DNA from: Sphingomonas sp. URHD0057
Lineage (GTDB): Bacteria > Pseudomonadota > Alphaproteobacteria > Sphingomonadales > Sphingomonadaceae
Assembly (NCBI RefSeq): GCF_000620665.1
Contig: NZ_JIAU01000006.1
Span: forward strand, 62,001-126,000
Reading direction: 5' to 3'
DNA length: 64,000 bases
Part shown: in pieces, positions 1 to 8,933 of the stretch
Layout of the letters: each line of letters starts with the position of its first letter
How positions within the stretch are numbered: the first letter of the stretch is position 1
Program-made: the position numbers and the translations under genes
Notes under the pieces: model-generated
What the model was told of the DNA's origin: nothing
The model's input: only the letters and a program-made list of their open reading frames with translations
Database searches by the model: none

Positions 1-154
1 GCGCGCCGAGGAGATTCTCAATCTCCTCGCAAGCAAGGGCTTCGAGCGGTCGATCATGAGCGCGGTCGGGCGCGGCGAACGCGAATTGAGAGTGCCGACC
101 GCCGACAATGTCGGCAGTCCGGTCAACCGGCGCGTCGAAGTGATCGTTCGTTAG
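1..154 (+). CDS. OmpA-family C-terminal domain protein (3' end only)
   Basis: Only the last 50 codons are in the window, read in the frame that begins at base 2. The peptide contains the pattern GFERSIMSAVGRGERE, then an Asn-Val-Gly segment, and closes with NRRVEVIVR. That closing block is the hallmark of the peptidoglycan-binding OmpA-like domain, in which the NRRVEI/V strand is the last conserved element. Known family role: anchoring outer-membrane or periplasmic proteins to peptidoglycan. The upstream part is missing, so it cannot be decided whether this is a porin, a Pal-type lipoprotein or a FecR/OmpA-type fusion. Its stop overlaps the stop of the convergent phosphatase gene by a few bases, so there is no room for a separate terminator. 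Confidence 0.8.
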   Translation, partial: RAEEILNLLASKGFERSIMSAVGRGERELRVPTADNVGSPVNRRVEVIVR

Positions 155-2217
155 CCCGCGTCCGGGCCCAGGTAACGAAGCGCCATCACCGTCAAATCGT
201 CGGTCGGCTCGATGCCCCCCTCGAACGCGCGCACCGAGTCCCGTAGCCTCTCGCACAATTCCGCCGCGCTTGCGGTCTTGCGGCTCGCCTCCGCGACGAC
301 GTACTCGCGTCCGTAAAGCGCGTCGGCGCGGTCCTGCGCTTCGGTGATCCCGTCGGTCACCAACAGCAGCGTATCTCCGGCTGACAGGCTGAGCTCCTCG
401 ACGGGATAGGAAAAATCCACCAGCCCAAGCGGGGGGCCGCCGTCCAGGCGATGGGTTTCGGCCCTGCCGTCGGCGGACAGGATGATCGGGTCCTCATGCC
501 CCGCGCACACCAGCGACACGGCGCCGCTGCGAAGATCGATGATGCCGATGATCATGGTGACGCTGAGGGCCTCGGCGCCGCCGCGAAGCAGCTCCTCGTT
601 GACGCTCGCGACCGCGCCGCCGAGGTCGGCATTCTGGCGGCTGAGCACGAATGAGGTCAGCGCTTTCGACATGGCCATGAACAGCGCCGCGGGCACACCC
701 TTGCCCGTCACGTCGCCGATCAGGAAGCCGACGCGATCACGGTCGAGCCGCGCAAGGTCGTACAGATCGCCGCCGACCAGCCGCGCCGGCTCAAGCAGCG
801 CATCGGCATCGAGGCGCGGATCGACCGCGGCGAGCGCCGAGCGTGGCGGCACCATGCTCATCTGGATCTCACGCGCCGCCTCGAGCTCGCCTTCCGTCCT
901 GGCCGCCGCCATTTGCCCCTGGAGCAGCGCCTCGCGGAGCTTTTCCCGATCGCGCCGGGAGTCGGCGAACAAGCCGATCACCACGCCGGCGAGCGCGGCG
1001 GCGCCGATCTCCAGTGGCCGCGCGGCGTCGATAAGCAGCGACAGGCGATCGAAGGCGAGCCAGCTCGCGATGGGTATCGCAACGAAGGCCGTGGCAAGCG
1101 CGACTCTGGGCGCTCTCCCGCCCCACGCGGCGGCAAGCGCGAGCAAGGCGAGGGCGATCGCTACCGCCCATTCGACCGCGTCCGCCCATAGCGGTCGGGA
1201 CAGCCATCCGCCGCCAAGAATCGAATCGACCGCCTCGGCCTGAACGACCACACCGAAATTTTCCGCCGCCAAGGGGGTCGAGACGATATCGGCGGTGCCC
1301 TCCGCCGCAAGTCCAACCAGGACGATCTTGCCCCGGAAGTAATCGTCCGGAAGCGCGTGCTGGAGGACATCGGCGGCCGACACGATATTCCGATTGGGGA
1401 AGGCGCCGAACCGGAAGGCCATCCGGCCTCGCGCATCGATCGGGATCCGACGCCCCGCGAGACCGAGCTGGTTGGGTGACAATCGAACACCCTCGGCGTC
1501 GAGGGCGAGGCGGGCCAGCTCCAGCGCCAATCCAGGCATTGGCCGGCCGGCGACCCGCATCACCAGCGGAACGCCGCGAACCGTGCCGTCGGAATCCGGC
1601 GGACCGTTGACCAGCCCATGGCCCAGCGCGACGTCTTCCAGCTCCGGGATGGCCGTGATCGCGGCCGGCCAAGAGTCGATCCGCCGCGGCAGGGCGCCGG
1701 TGATTTGCGCGTCGACCGCCAGCGCTTTGCCGTCGCGGACACCTTCCGAGGCACCGGCCCGGGCAATGACCACAGGCGCCTGGCCGAGGACTTGGCCGAA
1801 CAGCTGGTCCATTGACGGCAGGGCCGAGACCTCGCTTGCGGCACTGACGCTGAGCTCTGGATAGAGTTTGGCGAACAGCTCGGGCTTCACCCGGTCCGGC
1901 TCGGGGAACAGCACGTCGAAACCGATGACCTTTGCGCCCTGCTTGGCGATGTCCTCCGTCAGCCGCGCCAGATAGTAGCGCGGCCACGGCCACGGCCCGA
2001 CCAATGTCAGGCTTTCGCCGTCGATCAGCACGACGCGAACGTTCGGGGCCGTGATCGGCCGCGGGCTGAGCCTCTGCCAGCCGTCGAATAGCATCCGCCG
2101 CGTCTGGTGCCCGGTCGCTAGCGAAATCAGCAATGCGAGAACGACCATCGCCGCCCAGGCGGGCCAGACCCGGCTGCCGCGGCGCTTGGGCCTAGATGGC
2201 GACTTCAAGTCCGTCAT
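151..2217 (-). CDS. CHASE2-domain sensor with SpoIIE/RsbU-type serine phosphatase
   Basis: A 688-residue membrane sensor phosphatase. There is an N-terminal transmembrane segment (about 17-36), then an extracytoplasmic CHASE2 domain (about 40-330). Three further hydrophobic helices lie around 345-418, followed by a short coiled coil and a PP2C-like SpoIIE domain from about 450 to the end. The SpoIIE metal-binding signatures are visible: GGDLYD, GDVTGKGVPAALFM and VTDGITEA. Known role of such proteins: an environmental signal sensed by CHASE2 controls dephosphorylation of a STAS-domain anti-anti-sigma factor. Here a STAS gene lies two genes upstream in the same transcription unit, which makes it the likely substrate (inference). 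The gene begins inside the end of the MBL-fold gene (26-base overlap), which suggests translational coupling. Confidence 0.88.
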   Translation of the reverse strand: MTDLKSPSRPKRRGSRVWPAWAAMVVLALLISLATGHQTRRMLFDGWQRLSPRPITAPNVRVVLIDGESLTLVGPWPWPRYYLARLTEDIAKQGAKVIGFDVLFPEPDRVKPELFAKLYPELSVSAASEVSALPSMDQLFGQVLGQAPVVIARAGASEGVRDGKALAVDAQITGALPRRIDSWPAAITAIPELEDVALGHGLVNGPPDSDGTVRGVPLVMRVAGRPMPGLALELARLALDAEGVRLSPNQLGLAGRRIPIDARGRMAFRFGAFPNRNIVSAADVLQHALPDDYFRGKIVLVGLAAEGTADIVSTPLAAENFGVVVQAEAVDSILGGGWLSRPLWADAVEWAVAIALALLALAAAWGGRAPRVALATAFVAIPIASWLAFDRLSLLIDAARPLEIGAAALAGVVIGLFADSRRDREKLREALLQGQMAAARTEGELEAAREIQMSMVPPRSALAAVDPRLDADALLEPARLVGGDLYDLARLDRDRVGFLIGDVTGKGVPAALFMAMSKALTSFVLSRQNADLGGAVASVNEELLRGGAEALSVTMIIGIIDLRSGAVSLVCAGHEDPIILSADGRAETHRLDGGPPLGLVDFSYPVEELSLSAGDTLLLVTDGITEAQDRADALYGREYVVAEASRKTASAAELCERLRDSVRAFEGGIEPTDDLTVMALRYLGPDAG

Positions 2218-3181
2218 AGGCGCACAGCACCTCGAGCGGCGGGCCGTCGCGAGTCAGCGTCTCGTAACGGATGCTGTCATCGTGCAGCCGCTGGATGACA
2301 TCGTCATCATGCAGCGGATCGTGGTGGAACAGTGCCAGACGCTTGGCCCGCGCCTGATGGCAGAGGTCGATCGCGACGACGTTGCTAGAATGGCCCCAAT
2401 GCTCCTTCGTCGAGCTGGTCTCGGCGAGCGAATACATGGTGTCGCAAATGACCAGGTCGGCGTCCTCAAAGAAGCGGACGAACGCCGCCTCCTTGTCCAT
2501 GTCGTCGATATTGTGCTCGCTGTCGGTACTGTAGACGATTGCGCGCCCGGCGCGATCCTGGAAGCGATAGCCGAAACTCCCACCCGGATGATGCTGGGCC
2601 ATCGTCGCCACGCGGAGGCCGTCGATCTCAACCTCCTCGCCGGGTTGCAGGGTAACGAAGCGAATGTTGGCCCCGAGGCGGTCGAACGAAACCGGAAAGA
2701 AGGTCTCGTCCTGCTGCCGGCGGAGCGCCTGCTCGGCCTCCTCATGGCAGGAATGGATCACGATCTCGGATTCGGGATCGTAGGCGGGCTGGAATGACGG
2801 GAAGCCGATGATGTGATCCAGATGCAGGTGGGAAAGGAAGAAATTGTATTTCCTCGGCCGCCCGTACCGGCTCCGCCGCACTGCATCGCGGCCGACTTCC
2901 TGGAGCCCGCTCCCCATGTCGCAGATAAAATAGGCTTGCTCGCCGCAATCCAGCTCGACGCAGCTGGTCGCACCGCCATAGGTCGCGGCGGCGGCGAAAT
3001 AGAGTTCCTCGTCGATGAACCGCGCCGCCTCGTCGCGATTGGCAAGGCTCCGACCGCTGGCCGCCATCAGGACGTTGACGATCTTGCTTCGGACCTGGCC
3101 GGCGGTGGCGGAAACCGGAAGCGTTCCGCGCGTCCCCCAGAAACGTACGGCGATCGGGTCGCCACTCCTTGGGTCGGTCAA
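2192..3181 (-). CDS. MBL-fold metallohydrolase
   Basis: A 329-residue metallo-beta-lactamase-fold hydrolase. It begins with RFWGTRG (13-19), a motif common in the phosphodiesterase/tRNase Z-like branch, and has the metal-binding HLHLDH at 118-123. Later candidate metal ligands sit in AQHHPGG, YSTDSEH and LFHHDP. I see no signal peptide, so it is probably cytoplasmic. The only plausible start is TTG, overlapping the STAS stop as TTGA, and the 3' end overlaps the phosphatase gene. Context therefore places it inside a STAS/SpoIIE signalling operon. Hydrolysis of a cyclic nucleotide or phosphodiester is a reasonable guess, but the substrate cannot be read from the sequence. Confidence 0.85.
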   Translation of the reverse strand: MTDPRSGDPIAVRFWGTRGTLPVSATAGQVRSKIVNVLMAASGRSLANRDEAARFIDEELYFAAAATYGGATSCVELDCGEQAYFICDMGSGLQEVGRDAVRRSRYGRPRKYNFFLSHLHLDHIIGFPSFQPAYDPESEIVIHSCHEEAEQALRRQQDETFFPVSFDRLGANIRFVTLQPGEEVEIDGLRVATMAQHHPGGSFGYRFQDRAGRAIVYSTDSEHNIDDMDKEAAFVRFFEDADLVICDTMYSLAETSSTKEHWGHSSNVVAIDLCHQARAKRLALFHHDPLHDDDVIQRLHDDSIRYETLTRDGPPLEVLCAYDGLEVAI

Positions 3182-3516
3182 GCGCCGGTCCCCGGAACCG
3201 CATCATCGACCGGAAACAGCTTGTCGTATCGGCTGATCGCGAGGATCTCGCGCATCACGTCGTTCGGCGCGGCAAGCCGGATCGCGACGTCGACCGCCCT
3301 GGCCTGCTGCCGCGCGACCGTCAGTGCCCGCAGGCCGCGCGACGACATATAATCGACCCGCGAGAGATCGACGATCAGCGTGTCGAGCGCCTCGCGCGAT
3401 GCCCGCAGCACGCCCGTCGCAAGGTGATTGTCGAAGTCCTTCCAGGTGGCTTCGTCCACGCGCCCGACGGGACCGACGATCAGCGCGTCACCCGAGCGAA
3501 GGTATGTGGCCTCCAT
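3178..3516 (-). CDS. STAS-domain protein, anti-anti-sigma factor type
   Basis: A 112-residue single STAS domain. The phosphorylation-loop pattern is present: an acidic residue at 50, then DYMSSRGL, with Ser58 by my count at the position phosphorylated in SpoIIAA/RsbV proteins. Known role: the unphosphorylated form captures an anti-sigma kinase and so frees a sigma or other partner. The start was set at the ATG at 3516 because GGGGAGGG lies just upstream. A longer in-frame ORF exists but has no better start. It is the first gene of the STAS-MBL-phosphatase set and sits 61 bases after the RDD gene on the same strand. No anti-sigma kinase with an HATPase domain is encoded nearby. Confidence 0.85.
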   Translation of the reverse strand: MEATYLRSGDALIVGPVGRVDEATWKDFDNHLATGVLRASREALDTLIVDLSRVDYMSSRGLRALTVARQQARAVDVAIRLAAPNDVMREILAISRYDKLFPVDDAVPGTGA

Positions 3517-3577
3517 GATCGCCCTCCCCTGCGGATGATACTGCGCCGGCTTCCGGCATGGCAATGGGTCGAGGGGG

Positions 3578-4447
3578 TCATGCGAATTTGCTGTCGCGCC
3601 GCCGGCCGACCATCAGCCCGGCCTCCAGATGCGCGCACAGCGCGGCATAATAATCGGACAGGAAACCGTAGTCGTCGCCGTCGTCGACAATATCGCCCTT
3701 CGCCCGAATCATCCGCGCGACGGTCGCGATTGCGTCGGGGTTCTCCTTGCGCAGGACGTCTTCAAGGGTCTGCAGCTCGTATACGCCGTACAGTTCCAGC
3801 GCGGCCTTGGAGAATGTTCGCCTCGCCCGGACGGCGCTTCCGACCAGGTCCTCGGACAATCCACCTTTTTCGGCCTGCACCACCCAGGTCCCGGCGACGA
3901 GGTCGCCAACGCGCAGCCGGTCGCGGTTGAACAGCGGGAAGAACAGGAAGATGCCGCTCCACACCAGAGCAAAGATGATGAGAAAGGTGTCCGCGGTTCC
4001 CTCGCCGACTTGATCGCCGAGAAAGGACAGCGGCAGGAACACCTCGATCTCGCGCATGGCATTGCGGGCGATCACGGCGGACCCGGTAAGCCGGGCACCG
4101 TCGCGCGCCACGACCCGCAGCCCGAGCAACCGCTTGCCCGGAGTCGCGCCGCGGCCGCCCATCTCGAACAGCGAGAACCAGCCGTTGCGGAGAATGAAGA
4201 AGCCGATCAGCCAGATCGCGACGATGATTTGAGCGGCGATCGAGCCGCTCTTCCCGCCCAGGCTCGCGCCGAACAAATAGAGCAGGCCGAGCGTCGCCAC
4301 GACCAGCACGACCACCATGATGATCAGGTCGATGATGAAGGCGGCCGCCCTGCTTCCCGCCGAGCCAAGCTCAAGGCGCAGGTCGACGCCCTCCGGCGTG
4401 ATGAACGTACGCCGAAGGCTTTTCGGCGTGGTCGCCCTAGTCGCCAC
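3578..4447 (-). CDS. RDD-family membrane protein
   Basis: A 289-residue protein with the RDD pattern: a conserved Arg in the first hydrophobic segment (SRAAAFIIDLIIM), an Asp in the same helix, and a later conserved Arg-Asp context. Four hydrophobic segments occupy about residues 30-200, and a soluble C-terminal region of about 80 residues follows. The function of RDD proteins is mostly unknown, with ion transport suggested for some. The GTG start overlaps the SpoIIM-like stop by 11 bases, making it the last gene of the DUF4129-to-RDD operon. Co-occurrence of RDD, SpoIIM-like, DUF58 and MoxR genes is a recurring arrangement in proteobacteria and actinobacteria. Confidence 0.85.
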   Translation of the reverse strand: MATRATTPKSLRRTFITPEGVDLRLELGSAGSRAAAFIIDLIIMVVVLVVATLGLLYLFGASLGGKSGSIAAQIIVAIWLIGFFILRNGWFSLFEMGGRGATPGKRLLGLRVVARDGARLTGSAVIARNAMREIEVFLPLSFLGDQVGEGTADTFLIIFALVWSGIFLFFPLFNRDRLRVGDLVAGTWVVQAEKGGLSEDLVGSAVRARRTFSKAALELYGVYELQTLEDVLRKENPDAIATVARMIRAKGDIVDDGDDYGFLSDYYAALCAHLEAGLMVGRRRDSKFA

Positions 4448-5465
4448 GGGCCTGCCTCGCCGAGGGCAGCGCGTAGAAATAGGCGAGCCAGCCGAGGAGG
4501 ACGGCCCCGCCGATCAGCATCCGCAGACCGTCCGCGTTGACGGTCTGGCGGCCAATTCCCTCGAGGAGCCCGGCAACCGCGAGCATGATCACCGTCCCGC
4601 CGACCGCCGTCGCGGCGAGCCGTCCGGCGCGGACCGCCGCATCCATGCGCGATGCCGTGCCCGGAAAGGCAATCGCGAGGCCGATGCGCAGACCCGCCGC
4701 GCCAGCGATGCAGATGGCGAAAATCTCGGTGGTGCCATGAATCATCAGCCAGCCGAGCACATTGAGTCCCAAGCCTTTGCTGGCGAAGACCGCGAAGAAG
4801 GCACCGAGCGTGAGGCCGTTGTAGAGGATCAAAAGCACCGTCGGTACGCCGAAGGCGAAGCCGAGCGCGAAGGCGAAAATGGCGATCTGGCTGTTGTGGG
4901 TGAAGAGGAAGGCGGCGAACGTTGCGAGCCAGTCCTCCTGCTTCTGATAGAGCGTGTTGCGGAGGAAATCGGCGGTGGCGGACGGATCGCGTCCGTCGGC
5001 AAGGCCTTGCGGGATCATGCTGTAAAACAGGCTCGGGTCCGCGCGGACGAGGAAGTAGGCGAGGAGCGCGGCGCCACCGGTCAGCAGAACGCAGAACAGC
5101 GTCTCGCGCCAAAGGTCGCGGACGGCCTGCGGCCAGTCGCGTGCGAAGAAACCCGCGAGCTGCCGCCATACGGGCGTCTGTACGCCGTAGATCTGGAAGT
5201 AGGCCCGCGTCGACAGCCGCTCGAGATATGTGACGAGCGCGCGGTCGAGCGACGTGTCGCGGGCGACGGACAGCGATGACAAGGTGGTTCGATAAAGACC
5301 CGGAAGCGCGAGCAGGTCGTCATTGCTCAGCGAGCGGATCGACCGCTTTTCGATCCGGTTGACGATCTGCTCGAGCCGCTCCCAGTCGGCCGCATGCCCC
5401 TGCCGGAAGCGCGTCGCATTGACGAGCGGCCGCGCATCCGCCTCGCCGACCAGCGGGGCGTTCAC
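4437..5465 (-). CDS. SpoIIM-like (stage II sporulation protein M family) membrane protein
   Basis: A 342-residue polytopic membrane protein. The SpoIIM/DUF95 hallmark IHGTTEIFAI lies in the second half, with about five hydrophobic helices around it, and an N-terminal soluble helical region of about 90 residues precedes them. Sphingomonads do not sporulate, so this is the widespread non-sporulation branch found with MoxR/DUF58 genes. The GTG start overlaps the DUF58 stop as GTGA. Role in the complex is inferred only: a membrane component working with the MoxR ATPase and DUF58 protein. Confidence 0.86.
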   Translation of the reverse strand: MNAPLVGEADARPLVNATRFRQGHAADWERLEQIVNRIEKRSIRSLSNDDLLALPGLYRTTLSSLSVARDTSLDRALVTYLERLSTRAYFQIYGVQTPVWRQLAGFFARDWPQAVRDLWRETLFCVLLTGGAALLAYFLVRADPSLFYSMIPQGLADGRDPSATADFLRNTLYQKQEDWLATFAAFLFTHNSQIAIFAFALGFAFGVPTVLLILYNGLTLGAFFAVFASKGLGLNVLGWLMIHGTTEIFAICIAGAAGLRIGLAIAFPGTASRMDAAVRAGRLAATAVGGTVIMLAVAGLLEGIGRQTVNADGLRMLIGGAVLLGWLAYFYALPSARQARGD

Positions 5466-6766
5466 AGCAGGTCCCTTTTCTTAAGGTCGATGTAGCTCAG
5501 CACCAGCTGATCCGAGACCTTGTCATAGTCGCTTTCGACGACGTGGACGCCGAGATGGCGAAGACGGGAGATGACTAGCCGGCGGTCCTTCAACAGCGCC
5601 GCCGCGGTGACGGCGCGAGTCACGTCGTCCGCCTTCTCGGGCGAGGCCGACGCGATTGTTTCGAGCTCTTCGTCGCGCAGCACCACGACCAGCACGAGAT
5701 GGGTTTCGACCAGCCGGTGCAACGCCCGGACCATGAAGTCGGCGGAGATCGCGTCGGTGATCTCCGTGAAGAGGATGATCATCGAGCGGCGAGTCAGCCG
5801 CGACGCGAGCGAGGTCAGCGCGAATGTGTAATTGGTCTCGTCCGAGCTGTAATCGATATCGGCGGCGAGCCGCTGAAGCTCGCCGAACGCGCCGCCCCCC
5901 GAGACGAAGCCGCTCGATAGCCGGGGGCGGGAATCGAAGGCGTTGAGGGCGACGCGGTCACCGAGCTTGAGCGCGATCCAGGCGGTCAACAGCATCGCCG
6001 AAACGCATCGGTCGACCCGCGCCAGCCCAGCGACCGGCTCGCACATCTGCCGCCCGGTATCGATGGCGAAGACGATCTGACTGTTGCGCTCGGTCCGATA
6101 TTGCTTGCCGAGCAACTTGGTGTGGCGCGCCGATTGCTTCCAATCGATGGTCCGGCGATCCATTCCCTGGCGGAAATCGACCAGGGCGTCGAAATCCGAT
6201 CCTTCACCGCGGCTCAGCTGCAACAGCAGGCCCTCCAGGGCGAAACGCTGAAAGACCCGCGCGCCCTGCTCGTGAACCGGACGAAGGTCGGGCAGGACCG
6301 GGAAGCCCGCCCGGAGGTCCACGGTGGCTTGCCGCCAGACGAGCCCCAACGGCCCCGTCCAGCGAAGCCACAAATGCTCGACGCGGGCGGCACCGCGCCG
6401 AAGCATGGTCAGCGAGAGAAGAATCGCGCCGCGCCCGGCGTCGAGCGGCACCCTTGCCCGTCCGTCGTCCTCCATGCCGATGAGCGGCGACGAATCGAGC
6501 GACACCCACGCCGCGCGAGGCCGGCTGCCGACCTCGACCGTCACCGCGCAATCGCGGACCTCCCCGACATAGGCATGGCCGGGAAGATCGACGACAGCGG
6601 CGGCCGCGCCCGCACCGCGCAGCGCGTCGAGACCGCACATCAGGGCGATGGCAAGCGGCCAGGCGAGAGCGAGGTACCAGCGCCCCGGAGCAACCGCGGC
6701 CAAAGCGAGTGCGAGCGGCGCGCCGCCCGCCGTCGCCAGGACCGCCAGCCGCGTCGGATAGATCAA
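5462..6766 (-). CDS. DUF58 domain protein (vWA-like), MoxR partner
   Basis: A 434-residue protein with two N-terminal hydrophobic helices (about 7-48), a beta-rich middle, and the DUF58 core. The core signature includes GSDFDALVDFRQGMDRRTIDW with Trp209, then a von Willebrand-A-like DTGRQM at 236-241, which is a degenerate MIDAS-like site. Known context: DUF58 proteins are encoded beside MoxR AAA+ ATPases and are thought to be their partners in assembly or maturation. The start is TTG, sharing bases with the MoxR stop (TTGA), and no ATG lies nearby. A weak start right after MoxR may keep DUF58 in lower amount than the ATPase (inference). Confidence 0.87.
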   Translation of the reverse strand: MIYPTRLAVLATAGGAPLALALAAVAPGRWYLALAWPLAIALMCGLDALRGAGAAAAVVDLPGHAYVGEVRDCAVTVEVGSRPRAAWVSLDSSPLIGMEDDGRARVPLDAGRGAILLSLTMLRRGAARVEHLWLRWTGPLGLVWRQATVDLRAGFPVLPDLRPVHEQGARVFQRFALEGLLLQLSRGEGSDFDALVDFRQGMDRRTIDWKQSARHTKLLGKQYRTERNSQIVFAIDTGRQMCEPVAGLARVDRCVSAMLLTAWIALKLGDRVALNAFDSRPRLSSGFVSGGGAFGELQRLAADIDYSSDETNYTFALTSLASRLTRRSMIILFTEITDAISADFMVRALHRLVETHLVLVVVLRDEELETIASASPEKADDVTRAVTAAALLKDRRLVISRLRHLGVHVVESDYDKVSDQLVLSYIDLKKRDLL

Positions 6767-7719
6767 CGCGGCGCCTCGATCGCTTCGATGATGCCGTGCA
6801 CGATGTCCTCGACCTTGCGGCCGTTGATCTCGGCCGCGGAGGACAGGATGATGCGATGCCTCAGCAGCGCCGGAGCGAGAGTCTTCACATCGTCTGGGAT
6901 GACGAAGTCGCGGCCGTCGAGCGCGGCGCGTGCCCGCGCCGCTCCCGCCAGCATGGCCCCGGCCCGAGGGCTCGCGCCCGACTGAAGCTCGGGATTCTCG
7001 CGCGTCCCGCGGATCAGGGCCGCGACATAGTCGACAATTTCCTCCACCAGCCGGATCTCTCCGACGGCATCGATGGCCGCGCTAATCCGGGCCGAATCGG
7101 CTTTTTGCTCGACGCCCCAGGCCTCGGGCTCCATGGCCGTCTTATGGGCGCCGTGCGCGCTGATGATCTTCCGCTCTTCGTCGAGCGTGGGATACCCGAC
7201 CGTCTGCTTGAACAGAAAGCGGTCGAGCTGCGCCTCGGGGAGTGGGTACACACCTTGCTGCTCGATCGGGTTCTGGGTCGCGACGACCGTGAAGCGAGCG
7301 CTCAGCTGATGGCTTTCGCCGTCGATGGTGACCTGCCGCTCCTGCATTGCTTCGAGCAGCGCCGCCTGGGTCTTGGGCGGAGTGCGATTGATCTCGTCGG
7401 CCAGCAGCAGCTCGGTGAAGATCGGGCCGCGCGTGAGGCTGAAGGCGGACGTCTGGAAGTTGAACAGGTTGGCGCCAATGATGTCGGCAGGCATCAGGTC
7501 GGGAGTGAACTGGATCCGGCCAAAATCGAGACCGACGGCGCGGGCAAAGCTGTGCGCAAGCAGCGTCTTGGCGGTTCCCGGCGGTCCTTCGAGCAGGATG
7601 TGCCCGCCCGCGAACAGCGCGACCAGCATCAATTCGATGGTCGAGTCCTGGCCGACTACGGCCTTGGCGATCTCGCCCTTGACCGCTTCGGCCAGTTTTT
7701 GCACTTCGTCGACGTTCAC
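6763..7719 (-). CDS. MoxR-family AAA+ ATPase
   Basis: A 318-residue AAA+ ATPase of the MoxR group. Walker A GPPGTAKT is at 45-52, Walker B LLADEI at 105-110, with the MoxR-typical NRTPPKTQAALLEAMQE directly after. Sensor regions and the C-terminal lid domain are full length. Known role: chaperone-like ATPases that act on vWA-containing partners. The partner here should be the DUF58 product encoded immediately downstream. The GTG start overlaps the DUF4350 stop as GTGA. Confidence 0.93.
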   Translation of the reverse strand: MNVDEVQKLAEAVKGEIAKAVVGQDSTIELMLVALFAGGHILLEGPPGTAKTLLAHSFARAVGLDFGRIQFTPDLMPADIIGANLFNFQTSAFSLTRGPIFTELLLADEINRTPPKTQAALLEAMQERQVTIDGESHQLSARFTVVATQNPIEQQGVYPLPEAQLDRFLFKQTVGYPTLDEERKIISAHGAHKTAMEPEAWGVEQKADSARISAAIDAVGEIRLVEEIVDYVAALIRGTRENPELQSGASPRAGAMLAGAARARAALDGRDFVIPDDVKTLAPALLRHRIILSSAAEINGRKVEDIVHGIIEAIEAPR

Positions 7720-8933
7720 TCCTGCACCTCCGTCAGCCAGCGATTGAGGGATTTTGCGGCGGCGACCAGCTGGCTGCGGTCGTCGGCGGAGCGCGCGGCC
7801 GCCGCCGCGGCGGCGAAGCTGCGGCGCGCGTTGAGCGCTTCGAGCCGCGTGTCCAACGTCACCTCGTCAAGCGTCGGCGGAAGCTGGAACAGCGCGACCG
7901 CGCGATCGCGGATGAGCTGAACGTAACGGCCGCCGAGCTGCGCTTCCCGGCCCGCCCGGCGGACGAGCGCCGCGCTGTTGTCGACCAGGGCGGCCTTGCC
8001 GAACGCGATCGCCCGCTCGGCCCGGTGGATCGGACCGAAGCGCACCAGCGCTTGCCAGCCGGCAAGGAGCATCGCCACGAAGATGGTCAGCGTGACCGAG
8101 AGAAACGGCGGGTCGAAGGCGAGCTTGAGCGGGCTTCGCGACCGTCCCAGGCCGTTCGCGGTGACGTCGAACAGGATCGAGCTGGCGCCAGTGCTGTTCA
8201 GCATATCGAGGAGATCGAGGGCGGCGCGCGCCTGCCGCATATCCCCCATGCCGTGATTGTTGATGAGGTCGGGATCGCTGAGCACGTACAGCGCGCTCTT
8301 GCGCACGCGCCCCAGGACGATGCGATTGTCGGACGTAACGATCATCGGCTCGATGGCCTCGCCGGACATTGTCTGGACGACGGCAGGCGCGAGGAACGCG
8401 GCGTGCATTGGGCTGCCTAGCCCGACCGCCCTCAGCCGCTGTCCACGTCCCCGCGATCGCGCGATCGCCAGCTTGATGCCCGGCGCCAGGACAGTTTCCG
8501 GATCCTGGGGATAGACGAGCTGGCGGATGCGAACCCAGCCGGGATGGGTCGGGTCCGCCACTGCGGCCCATTTCGGGAGGACCAGCAAAGTCGCCCGGGG
8601 GCCGCGAGCGGCGAGGATCCCGGAGAGGTCGGTCGAGCCGCTTTCAGGGGTGACCACGGCGAGGTCCTCGCTGCCCAAATCCTGCTCGGACCGAACGATC
8701 ACCGGGTTGCGGCCGGTCTCCTGGACCAGGCGGACGAGCCCGCTGTAGCCGATTGCTCCGTTGGAAAGCGCGTGGGCGCCGCCGTTCTTTCCCGAGCGCA
8801 GGTCGGGGGCATAGGCGCCAAGGATCAACATGGCGATGAAGGCGACAACGCCGACTCCGATAATCGTCAGCATGGCGTTGCTGTTGAACGGCCCGTGCGG
8901 GCCGCGATCGGGATGCACGGGAAAGTCGCTCAT
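7716..8933 (-). CDS. DUF4350-domain membrane protein
   Basis: A 405-residue protein with an N-terminal transmembrane helix (about 20-45), a soluble extracytoplasmic DUF4350 region of about 220 residues, and a second hydrophobic helix around 270-290 (LSVTLTIFVAMLLAGW). A cytoplasmic helical tail rich in Ala and Arg follows. DUF4350 genes regularly precede moxR in this operon type and their function is unknown. The ATG start overlaps the DUF4129 stop as ATGA. Confidence 0.82.
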   Translation of the reverse strand: MSDFPVHPDRGPHGPFNSNAMLTIIGVGVVAFIAMLILGAYAPDLRSGKNGGAHALSNGAIGYSGLVRLVQETGRNPVIVRSEQDLGSEDLAVVTPESGSTDLSGILAARGPRATLLVLPKWAAVADPTHPGWVRIRQLVYPQDPETVLAPGIKLAIARSRGRGQRLRAVGLGSPMHAAFLAPAVVQTMSGEAIEPMIVTSDNRIVLGRVRKSALYVLSDPDLINNHGMGDMRQARAALDLLDMLNSTGASSILFDVTANGLGRSRSPLKLAFDPPFLSVTLTIFVAMLLAGWQALVRFGPIHRAERAIAFGKAALVDNSAALVRRAGREAQLGGRYVQLIRDRAVALFQLPPTLDEVTLDTRLEALNARRSFAAAAAAARSADDRSQLVAAAKSLNRWLTEVQE

